DNA from: Lantana camara
Lineage: Eukaryota; Streptophyta; Magnoliopsida; Lamiales; Verbenaceae
DNA: 64,000 bases
Direction of reading: 5' to 3'
NCBI GenBank assembly: GCA_037501455.1
Contig: CM074855.1
Span: forward strand, 58,907,001 to 58,971,000
The notes beneath the pieces are model-generated. The model was not told the origin of the DNA, searched no databases, and saw only the letters and a list, made by a program, of their open reading frames with translations. This document shows, piece by piece, positions 54,583 to 64,000 of this stretch. Each line of letters opens with the position of its first letter. The first letter of the stretch is position 1. Made by a program: the position numbers and the translations under genes.

Positions 54583-55993
54583 TGTAGCACCCCGGAGCGC
54601 AGAGCACTACATCCCCCGCACCATAGTCCAACACGCGTAACGAAATGAGACCCGCACACGCATCAAACTACGGCGAATGGGAGACAAACAAAATCTCTCC
54701 TATGCTAGGCGGTCTAGACCCTAAATCAGAGTGCGAAATTAAAACATATATCACATAAGGAAGCTCCCAGGATTCAAATACGGACATACATACTCATCAA
54801 ATATTAAAATATACAAGTTTCCAAGTTTGTATTTAAAGATTTCTTATACAAATTTCCCAAATTCGTTTCATAATTGCATATACAAAATTTCCATAAGTTC
54901 AAAAGTACAAAAAAGAAAAAAATGATATATGAAACTAAGAGCAAAACCCAAGACTCGACAACCGACTGCCGCCTAGCACAAACTCCCCACGAACACTTGC
55001 AACTCAAAATAAACAAAGAGGGGAAAAAGAAACAACTAGGAGGGGTCAGTCTTAAAGACTGGTGAGGGGACTAACACACGCACACATACATATACGTAAA
55101 GCGGAGCATATTCAAAGTCATAAAAGCTCATGAACCGGGGCGTGGCTTTTGCAATCTAAAACATTTTAACACGTGATATAATATATAGAAAAGAGTTAAG
55201 GCCGAAGGCCAAAATCACCAATTTTATAAATAGGAATCCACTCCCGTTTCACGAACTGATTCATAATCAAAATCACACAACTCGGCGAGTACGAGCTTCA
55301 GACCACCTAACTTCGTTCAAAATTCTAAACATAAATCAAAATTCAAACGAAAACAGAATCAAAAGACATACCTCTTCTCCGGGTGATATAAGGGCCGCGC
55401 GACCCTAACCATCAGGTCTCAAGTCAGGGTCGTGAGTTTCATGACGCTCACGCCCAAGGACTCCTTCCCCCCCACCAAACCTCCTGGTGGGCTCAGGGGC
55501 AATCCTATAAGTGTGGAGACCATGCTAGGGATTACCCGACGGCCCACACCGTCCCGGGTCTCCTTCGCACGAATCTCCCGGGCCCAATCTAATTAATCAA
55601 ATTGTTCTAATTTCAAATATTCTTAATTTTCAAAAATCATTCTTAATTTTTCAAAACATCACTCGCTATTTTGCACACCAACCCTTTTCAAAATGAATAA
55701 ACTAAAATGACTTACGTATATATAAAAACGTTTTTCAAACGTTTCATAGCAAACGGGCTAATTCCCACAAAATACATATTGAACATATATTTACATACAT
55801 ATATATACGTAGGTCGCATGCGGGCTTAAAACTCAGGTAGGGTTGTAGGTCGTAATATCTAAAAGATAGAAACCTCACCTTGACGACCACACCGGAAAAA
55901 ACGAACTTAAAACACCTCAAAGAGACCTCCTCGTCACCCACGGAACAAACCTAAGGACAAAACAAAGAACAAACGATGAACTTAGACTCAATA
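54583..55993 (-). repeat. LTR (H) of a minus-strand Ty3 element, cut by element F
   Basis: Starts TGTAGCACCCCGG with the shared terminal block (CACTACATCCCCCGCACC, GCTAGGCGG reversed near 54710). In element sense it has an acceptor CCTTAG|G, a 72-nt exon 55950-55879, donor CAAG|GTGAGG (from 55878) and a final acceptor that has shifted to TTGCAAG (ending 54996). It stops at 55993, where F begins; the rest is beyond the window. Confidence 0.88.
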
Positions 55994-58838
55994 TGTAACA
56001 TCCCGACCTTCCGGATCTACAGGTATGCATTTACGGGGTGTTAAATGTGTTTTTAGTTATTTAATTATGTCTTTTATTTCATTTAATGTTCTTAATTAAT
56101 TGATCTTACTTGTTTAATTGCTATTTGAATTTCGAACGTTTATGCCCTTTCGCTTGTATTTTGTTTCTTATGTGCCCTTCTTTGATTCTGAATTTTGTGA
56201 ATTCTTGATATGTTAGCGTGCTCGTTTGGTGTTTCGGGTTTTGTTTGGTGTGGCTTTGGCTCGTTTTGTTTTTCGGAACCTAGAGGATGGTTAAAGAGCA
56301 TTTCGTGCACCTCGGGTTCCGGGCGTCATATCTTGAGCTAGGGAATTCGGATTCGAATTCCGGAAGAGGCGTTGAACTCGTGACAAGATTTACAAGCTTT
56401 GGAACCTATCCTCATACTTTTCTAAGACCATTTGGACCCTCAAAAATCGACCGGAACGAGCCTTTGATGCAAGATAGCCCTCCTTTGTTGACTAGTCAAT
56501 AATTGTGGACACCTAGACTTAACCAAACCTTCCTTAACGTTGGTTAATGATCTAAACTCAGCATATACCCTCTCGTCCTCTCCCATTTCGTGCACCACCT
56601 TCCAAGAAGAAAGAAAAAGTTCCCCAAATTCAGCTCCAAAGAGAAACCAAGGAAGAAGATAGAGCACTATTGCATTTTTGAAGATTTTGGCCAATCTACT
56701 CCTCCATTTCTTCTCAAATTTTGAAGGTAAGCCCATTTTTAAGTTCTCCAAGCTTGTGTGGTTCTATTAAGTGTAATATGTTGAGCTTTGTCTTTGAATT
56801 TCATGAGAATGAGCATACTACATGAATAGTAAGGGTTTGGTGGATTTTGAATTCTCTAGCATGTTTCCTTGTGAATTATTTGAGCTTGATGCATGATTGT
56901 GATTCCTTAGTCTTCCCTATTGAGTTGTATGGACTTGATTTGAGTGTTGGAGTTGTTTGCTTCATTCCTCCAGACACGGGGGTGCTGGCTGCCTTGTCCT
57001 CGATGTACCGAGACACGGGGGTGTCTAGGTTTGCTCTCTTTTGGTGACACGGGCGTGTCACCTTCTGGATTCTGTTGTTCGTCTCCTGTACTGAGACACG
57101 GGGGTGTCTCAGTTTGCCCTTCCAGGGGGGCACGGGCGTGTCCCATAGGAATTCTCGTTTTTCGCCCGTCTTTGTATGGTTTTGCTTCCTTTTCATCGCT
57201 TTTAGTTAGCTTTCTTGTCTTGTTTATGACTTTTATACTTCATTAACTAGTTACATCATGTGTTAAGCTTAATGTTGTGAATCCTCGACTTGTTTTATAC
57301 CCTCCTTTGTGAATTATGAACTTATATGCAATGCATGCTCTCATATGACTTAAGTGTGAATTTATTTTATGTCCTTTGCATCATGAACATACATATGCAT
57401 TTAACGAGCGATGACGTGGTTCATTTTGAGTCTAAGAGTACACCGTTATTATTTTTTTTGTTCAGAGGGTCTTCCCGTGGACGACGAGGTTGCCCCCTAA
57501 GTGCCCGGTTACTTTCTTTTGTCTCCGTTATCGGCGTTAAGGTGAGGTATTGTTTCTTTTAGTTATTTGACCTACAACCCCTATATGATTTGAAGCCTCG
57601 CATGCGAAATACGTATATTATATGATAGATAAGTGTAAAATATATATCTTGAGGGCTTGTCCCATTGGTCATATGATCTTGAAAACGCTTTGTATAAGTA
57701 TATGAGCTATTTTACCTTTGTTTTGAAAAGCCTTTGGTTAAGCGTGTGTGTGTGTGAGCGAGATATGTGGCTTTGAAAGATAAGCTTTGCTCTTGGCGTG
57801 ATTTTGTGAGATGTTTTGGCCCCGGAGAATGGTGTGGTAATCTCGGGTCGGCGGTGGGGTCGCCGAGGTCTTCCATCAACATTTTCCTTTTGAGAGTCTC
57901 ACCTAACCTCGGGAGGTTTTGGGAAGGGTGTTTCTCTTAAGCCGGCGGAAGCAACCGTCGAAGGTTTCAAGGTCATAATTAAGCCTTGTCTCTTGTGATT
58001 TTTGGATAGTTAGGGCCGTCAACCCTTCTATCACCCGGTGTGAAGTTGGATTTTGTTTTGTTTTGCTTTGTTTTGCCCCTTTTGTTTATGGAAGTTTGGA
58101 GTTGTGACTCGTACTCGCCGAGTTAGTGGATCTTGTACAATCTATGGAACGAGAAAGGATTTATAACTGCTTAAAACTTGTTATTTGGCCTCCGGCCCTT
58201 GTTTTCTCTAAAGTATGTATATATCTATAACACGGGGAAAACACTTTGGCTTGCAAAAACCATTCTCGGTCCATGGATTCTTTATGTTGTTAAGTGCTAT
58301 GCTCTATATGTATATCGGGTGTGTGAGTTTAACCCCGTCACTAGTCTTTAGGACTAACCCTCGTTGTTTTTCTTTCTTTTTCCCTTTCTTTTGGGTTGCA
58401 GGTACTTCTTGAGCCGAGCTAGGTTGCAAGAGTCTGTCGAGTTGTCTTGTGGTGTAGCTCGGGTCTCATGCATTTGTTTTTTTGGATTCTGTACCTTACC
58501 TATATGCACTTTTGTTTCATGTTCTTGATTACTCTTGCTATTTTGGCCCTGGATGGGCATTGTATATGATGTATATATTTGTTCTCATAGTTTATCTTGA
58601 CACCTTGAACCCTCATATGCTATGATTTGAGATCTTGGGATTTATTTATATATGTTTACGCTTCCGCTACTCTCGTTTTATTTTGCTCAGTTCTTGAGGG
58701 TCTAGGCCGCCTAGCGAGGGTGTGTTTTGTGTGTCTCCCGTTCGCTATGGTTTGATTCGGGTGCGAACCCTCAATTTCGTTACTCGGGTTAGACCTTAGT
58801 GCAGGGGATGTGGCGCCCTTCACTCCGGGGGTGTTATA
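55994..58838 (+). repeat. 5' LTR of element F (2845 bp)
   Basis: Starts TGTAACATCCCG and ends GGGGTGTTATA, the final CA mutated to TA. It is the clearest example of the predicted LTR leader: donor TGAAG|GTAAGC (intron 56728-57465), acceptor after a T-rich tract (TTTTTTTTGTTCAG), a 76-nt exon 57466-57541, donor TTAAG|GTGAGG (intron 57542-58401) and acceptor TGGGTTGCAG|G. Five hairpins lie at 56971-57145 in the first intron. Confidence 0.93.
56971..57145 (+). repeat. Hairpin array in the F LTR
   Basis: Five units lie at about 56971, 57008, 57042, 57090 and 57127. Loops are GGGG or GGGC, and stems include GGTGACAC/GTGTCACC and CTGAGACAC/GTGTCTCAG. This is the same design as Ty3-2 read on the other strand. 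The first unit has decayed. Confidence 0.9.
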
Positions 58839-58846
58839 TCCTTTCG

Positions 58847-58858
58847 TGGTATCAGAGC
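58847..58858 (+). other. Primer binding site of element F (tRNA-iMet)
   Basis: TGGTATCAGAGC lies 8 bp after the LTR, followed by GGGTTGCAAAACC as in the other Ty3 elements. Confidence 0.92.
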
Positions 58859-59040
58859 GGGTTGCAAAACCGGAGCTCTGACGCCCTGTTGAGTTGTCTA
58901 GGTCGATCGACTTAGGAGTATGTGATTCTTTGCATTCATTTGCATTTCATGTGGCTTATTTGTTTAAAGTGATGACATTTGATCTCCTAAACATGTACTG
59001 AATTCCATGCATCGATATTCCTTGAACTTGTGATTTTCAG

Positions 59041-60853
59041 AATGCCTCCACGAAGAAGAGTGGATAGGGAGCCAACTCCAGATCTTAATGAACCGCCTCC
59101 ACAAGGTCAAGGACTACCACCTCCACCTCCCTTGAATGCCGAAAATAATGTACAGGCTCTTTTGAATCAGTTACAACAAATTCAGAGAAATAACCCTAAT
59201 TGGGAGGGACAAGAAGGACAAGTAACTCCGGCCTTCAAGGAGTTCAGGAACAACAAGCCCCCTAAATGGTATGGAGGCGATGATATTAAAGCAGAGGAAT
59301 GGTTGTCAGAAATTTGAGGAATATGGGAAATCTGCCCCGCTCCCTCACATGAGAGAGCCATTTGCACGGCTCGGTTCATTCAAGGACCCGCTTCAAATTG
59401 GCTCAAGTCTATGAGAGCCCGGTTGGAAAGAGAAGGAGAAGAATTCAATTGGGAAAGTTTCACAAGAGAATTTCGCCACAAATATAATCCTCCGAGTGCC
59501 CAGGAGAGAAGACTCCAGGAATTCACGGAGTTGAGACAAGGAAACTAGACAGTTGAGGACTACATCTTGGAATTTGAAAGGCTTGCTCCATATGCTCCCC
59601 ATATTACAAATGATGATACCCAAAAGGCTCGAAATTTTATTCATGGATTGAGATATGAAATTCAGAATGCCCTTAAAGCCGCTACTGTGGACACTTGGGA
59701 AAAAGCTACAAGGAAGGCTTTGAAAGTGGAAGCTAATAATACAAGATTGAGGCCCCCGGCTTATTCTTCGAGGCAAGGTTCGGGATCTCACTTGGGTAAG
59801 AGGCCTACCTCTCAAAGTGGGCCTCCGGTTTTCAAAGCCCAAGGTTCCAACACTTCTTTCAAGAAAGCCCGACCTACTGTACCGGCAGCACCTGCTCTAC
59901 CGACGATGTGCCTATTGTAAGGGTCCCAATCACACCGAGCTCCTCAACCATTGAATGTGGAGAAGCCGGCCACTTGATTAACGCTTGCCCCCAATTAAGA
60001 GTTCCTCAACCTCGAGCTCCTCAACCATTGAATGTGATGCCTCCGAGAGCTCCTATCCAAGCGCGGGCTTATGCTTTGGAGGGTGAAGAGGAGAATGTGG
60101 AAGTGGACGCCAATGCCATCATTGAACGTACCGTTAGCATACATGGCATTCCATTGCATGCATTGTTTGATCCGGGAGCAATGCATTCATTTATTGCTTA
60201 CTGAGTTGTTCATACTCTTTCCTTGCATGTTGCTTGTTTTGATGATTCTTTTATTGTTACTTCTCCTCTTGGTGGTAACCTGGTTACGAATTGTGTCTTC
60301 TGTGGTTGTTCGGTGGTTGTGGAAGATCAAGAGTATCCGGCCGATTTGATCAAGATGCCTATAAAGAAGTTTGGGATAATTTTGGGTATGGATTGGTTGT
60401 CTCGGCACCGAGCAGAGATGGATTGCTTCGCGAAGAAAGTGACTTTGGCTTCTACGGTATTTTTGGGTCAGAAAGTGAAGGCTTGTCCGTTAATCTCCTT
60501 TGTGGAAACTAGCAAGATGTTCCGGGACGGTGAGACGGGCTACGTGGCTTATCTTTTAAACAAGCCGAAAGATCAAGCCAAGCTCGAGGAGACGGAGATT
60601 GTGAAGGATTTTCCCGATGTCTTTCCGGAGAGTTTGAGGTCTCTACCTTCGGATCGAGACATTGAGTTTGAAATTGATCTCTATCCCGGAGCAGAACCGT
60701 ATGCGAAGTCTCCCTATAGGATGGCCCCGGCTGAGTTGATGGAGCTGAAGGCGCAACTTGATGAACTCCTAGAATGTGGTTACATCTGCCCGAGTGCTTC
60801 CCCATGGGGTGCTCCCGTCTTGTTTGTACAGAAGAAAGATCGGATGTTGTGGA
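59041..60853 (+). pseudogene. gag, protease and start of RT of element F, broken
   Basis: The start MPPRRRVDREPTPDLNEPPP at 59041 matches Ty3-2 Gag. Stops lie at about 59315 and 59546. After PPVFKAQGSNTSFKK the frame runs to a stop near 59918. The double-knuckle region is rearranged: part of it is replaced by a 24-bp copy of sequence found 77 bp downstream (59936-59959 and 60013-60036). Next come half a knuckle (ECGEAGHLINAC), protease FDPGAMHSFIAY, a stop at about 60202, LGMDWL and the RT N-terminus (GAPVLFVQKKDRML), where LTR K cuts in. It is not functional. Confidence 0.9.
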
Positions 60854-61534
60854 TGTAACGCCCCGGTTTTTCCATTCAATCATTATGGGATATTATATGT
60901 TACATTATATTAAATTTCACAACATTGTATGTAATATATTTTTATGCATTTATATGAATTATCATTAATGTGGAATTTACGTGAATTAATTGCTAACGTG
61001 CATATTTGTTATTATGTGACTTTATTTGATCATTTCATAAATATGTGGATTGAATTGCATTAACATGAACGGATTCAATCGATTAATTTCCATGAAGTGA
61101 AACTTGATTGCATCCATTCAAATACTCGAAGGACTAAGTTGCAAAAATGGTTGAGTCATCATAATTGTTGGAAGACTTTGGAAATATCTATACATCTTAG
61201 CTCTCTTATTTCATTAATCATTTTAGACATAAGAGAATTACACACACACACACCATATTCCGTTTTTTACACCTCAAGAAGGGCAGAAGGATTGCATCTC
61301 ATAATTCTAGCTAAAATTGTGGAGGATTTTTGGAGTTAGATTATCAACAACATCATATCTTCATCTCATCTACTCTCTCTTAAGAATCAAGGTAGAACTT
61401 GAAGGATTTATGGAATTCTTGAAATCTTGATTGAGTAGGGTTCATGGATTTTGTCCAACTTCAAACCAACTCCATTTTCACCTCGGTTTGAATTAGAAAA
61501 TGTTCCATATAGCGTTGGAAAGGTCTTTACGTCT
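60854..61534 (+). repeat. LTR (K) inserted in element F, left part
   Basis: Starts TGTAACGCCCCGGTTTTTCC, very like solo LTR A at 50. The presumed TSD is GTGGA (60849-60853). A possible donor ATCAAG|GTAGAA lies at 61392. After 681 bp it is cut by LTR L; the rest is not in the window. Confidence 0.85.
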
Positions 61535-63053
61535 TGTGACGCCCGGAGCGGCGGGCCACCACATCCCCCGCACCTAAACCCGAACCCACATATGAAATGG
61601 ATTTCCATACATGAGTCCAAGTCTAAGCGAACGGAACCTACACTCACTCCTTAGGCTAAGCGGGGCTAAAACTCGGACAGAGCGCGCAAATAAAACACAT
61701 AATTGCGGAAGCCAACATAAGGATCGAAAAGAGCTCTATAACTAACACTTACTTCATTTACAATGGCCTCACGGCCCAAAAGATCGAGTATATATATACA
61801 TCAAAAGCCCATAATTCAGCAAAATATAATTCTAACATCAAATACATCATAAGAGTATCCCAAAAATGCAAGAAGTATGGATGCAACTCGACCTAGACAC
61901 ACAAGTACAATGACCAAGACTCGCACTTCCCCGCCTAGCTCGAAACAACCTGCACTGAAGGTGGGAAAAGAGAGGGGTCAGTCAAAACTCGACTGAGTGA
62001 GGGGGCTAAACGCACACCCACACCTAAATACGTAGAGAGCAGAGCATATTACAAAGGTGATAGTCATGAATCGAGGCTAGGGTTTTACATACCAAATCAT
62101 TTTCCAAAGATAGCATATAATATAAAGGAAAACCTATCTCGATCCATAATCTATCAAACATAACATAAACAGAAGTCCGGCGAGAACGGACTATCCCTTA
62201 CTCCATCAAACATAACATAAAATCGAATTCAAATCACATCCACCCCACATCCATGGTGTATCGGGAATCAAACCCTAACACCTACATTACCAAACACATA
62301 CGGGGCAGCTAACCCACGATATGCCTTCCCCGGTTATCCACCGAAGGCTCAAGATACCACGCCTTCCCAACCTCCATAGGTCGCACGTGAATATCTCAAA
62401 TGAGAACGTGCACAGGGGTCATAACCGGCGACCCCGTGGTCGTCCCGGGTCTCCCTTACCCACGTCTCCGGGCCCATCAAACCATATCAAACCAAACTCC
62501 CATCTTTCAGGGTACAACTCGCTCAGACATACCACATACGGATAACAAATTTCAAAATATAGCTTACTTATGCCAATACTTATACCAATTTCGAAAACGT
62601 AAAGCTTATTTCACAAGATCATAACATACCTTAAGCACTCGTATTTAATACATATGTATATATAAGTATATATATTCGCATACAGGGTAAGAAAACAACA
62701 CGTAATAGGTCTTAGGTCGCTTATCTAATACAAAGGATCCTAACCTCACCTTGCAAAAGTAGAAGGAAGGCAAAACGGGCGAACGAACACTTAAACCTCG
62801 GGCTCACGAACTTCCGGAAGAGGCTCTGAAACAAAAGAAGACAAGACCCGAGACTTAGACTCAATAATGTACCAAAGACGACGCCCGGCAAAATGCATGG
62901 ATCATGTTCACAAAAATATCACAATTAAGTCACATAATTGCATGGTTATAATAATTAATCATGCAAAAGAGAAGCAATTAAAGTCATAAAAATGCATAAT
63001 TAAAGCAAAGAGAAGTAATAGCAGCTTCTAAGTTTTGAATTTTTCAAAAGGGG

Positions 63054-63173
63054 AAATCCACCCCCATGGATTTTTCCAAAGGGGAAAATCCACCCCCATG
63101 GATTTTTCAGGAGCTACTGCCTCGAATCCACCCCCATGGATTTTTTTCAAAAGCAAAATCCACCCCCGCGGAT
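63054..63173 (-). repeat. First hairpin array of LTR L
   Basis: Four copies of AAATCCACCCCCATGGATTT start at about 63054, 63086, 63124 and 63154 (the third is shortened). In the last copy the central CCATGG becomes CCGCGG, so both halves of that inner palindrome changed together. Confidence 0.88.
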
Positions 63174-63202
63174 TTCGTTTTAAAAGAGGGGTTTCCGCCA
63201 AT

Positions 63203-63322
63203 GGGAACGGCCGTTCCCGTTCCCAGTACAACTGGGAACGGTCGTTCCCACCCTCGGGCGTGAACAGTATGGCTTGGGAACGGTCGTTCCCAGTTTAAAA
63301 CTGGGGCGGGAACGGCCGTTCC
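63203..63322 (-). repeat. Second hairpin array of LTR L
   Basis: Four copies of a GGGAACGGCCGTTCCC-type palindrome lie at about 63203, 63234, 63275 and 63308; the middle two read GGTCGTTCCC. They match the Ty3-3 array core although the two LTRs are otherwise diverged. Confidence 0.88.
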
Positions 63323-64000
63323 GGCCTGGTTCGAAAAGCTGGAACAGAATTCATTTTTACAGAAACAGGGGAGCTCGAAAAAGGGCCAAAAATGGCCAAA
63401 AACCAACCATACAAATTGCCACAACTTCTCAAAATGCACACATAATTCAAATAAACCATACTTAACATGTTGTCACTCAAATAGCTCAAGAAAATGGAAT
63501 AAAAAGGCATGATCACATGAATGAAAATTTCAAACTAAAAACATGATCATCAATAAATACTCATCCAACCAAAGCTAAAATGCAATAAATGCAACATATT
63601 TATCCTATACAACTCATACCAGAAGCTAGCAATCAACCAACTCAAGCAAAGAGCAAGATAACACCAATATAGCTAAACCCTTACTATTCATGTAGGGGAG
63701 CAAAGGCACAACAAACTCACACCAAACTCATAAATTAAACCATGGAATCGAAGAGCATGACGAGGGGATTCCGAAACCTACCTAAGCTCGAGAAAAGACG
63801 AAGAAACGAGAGAGTTCTTGGCTTGGAAAGTTGATGATCAAACTTGAGGGTTTTTGGCTCTCTTGCTTGGTTTGGTTGCTGCTGAACGTAATGAAGGAAA
63901 AAAAAAGAATGGTTCAGCCTTTAAGGGCTGGACCGATTCGGTTCACGGGTTCGGTTCAAGGTTCCCGGTTCAAGTTGGTTCGGTTTAACACATACAGGCT

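Larger units (their letters stand above)
55994..60853 (+). mobile_element. Ty3/gypsy element F, 5' half, related to Ty3-2
   Basis: A plus-strand element with its 5' LTR at 55994-58838, primer site at 58847-58858 and gag-pol from 59041. It was inserted in LTR H after CAATA (55989-55993, presumed TSD). Protein and LTR are close to Ty3-2, and the F LTR reads like the reverse of the Ty3-2 LTR. It is cut at 60853 in the RT gene by LTR K. Its 3' half lies outside the window. Confidence 0.92.
61535..64000 (-). mobile_element. LTR (L) of a minus-strand Ty3 element, right side outside window
   Basis: Starts TGTGACGCCCGGAGC after CGTCT (presumed TSD, 61530-61534) and carries the shared terminal block. 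In element sense the predicted signals are donor CTTAG|GTAGGT (from 63781 downward), acceptor TTTCAG|AG, a 76-nt exon 62825-62750, donor GCAAG|GTGAGG (from 62749) and acceptor CAGTGCAG|G (ending 61950). Two different hairpin arrays lie in the first predicted intron. Whether it is a solo LTR or part of a full element cannot be told. Confidence 0.88.

Overview
This window is nuclear DNA of a flowering plant, most likely a dicot. I see no host gene in it. Almost all of it is long terminal repeat (LTR) retrotransposons inserted into one another. The plant signs are chromodomain-type Ty3/gypsy polyproteins, a Ty1/copia polyprotein, primer binding sites matching the 3' end of plant initiator-Met tRNA, PPT-TG...CA ends, 5-bp target site duplications (TSDs) and one CACTA transposon end. 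The species cannot be named from the sequence.

Layout, left to right. (1) Positions 1-9961 hold a minus-strand Tekay-like Ty3 element ('Ty3-1'). Its left LTR is interrupted by a 2.0-kb solo LTR at 50-2071 (TSD CACAA). (2) Ty3-1 sits in the gag of an older plus-strand Ty3 element, the 'host element'. That element runs in three blocks: 9962-10882, 21286-27310 and 36894-37119. (3) A complete minus-strand Ty3 element ('Ty3-2', 10883-21285, TSD GAGGG) splits the host element between protease and reverse transcriptase; removing it restores the reading frame. (4) A non-autonomous minus-strand element ('Ty3-3', 27311-36893, 3.24-kb LTRs, no gag or pol) splits the host element's 3' LTR. (5) At 37440-38512 there is an LTR stub cut by a CACTA left end, which is itself cut by a complete copia element (38513-48675, TSD ACAAT). 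The copia element has a 1306-codon open frame and LTRs that look identical. (6) A 4.0-kb solo LTR lies at 49373-53368 (TSD TTGGA) in unrecognised AT-rich DNA. (7) From 54583 to the end are four nested partial elements: LTR 'H' (-), element 'F' (+), LTR 'K' (+) and LTR 'L' (-).

The copia element is the only one that looks competent. Ty3-1, Ty3-2, F and the host element carry nonsense and frameshift lesions. Ty3-3 has nearly identical LTRs but no proteins, so another element must have moved it. Its PPT, primer site and leader resemble those of Ty3-1 and Ty3-2.

The most interesting pattern is shared by the Ty3 LTRs. Most carry what looks like a spliced leader: a strong donor, a small exon of 60-79 nt between good splice sites, a second donor (usually AAG|GTGAGG), and a last acceptor just before a conserved GCTAGGCGG block. 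In seven of the eight LTRs that cover the first intron, that intron also holds an array of short GC-rich hairpins. Hairpin sequence differs between families, but pairing is kept by matching changes in both arms. This comes from reading the sequence; no transcript data were available.
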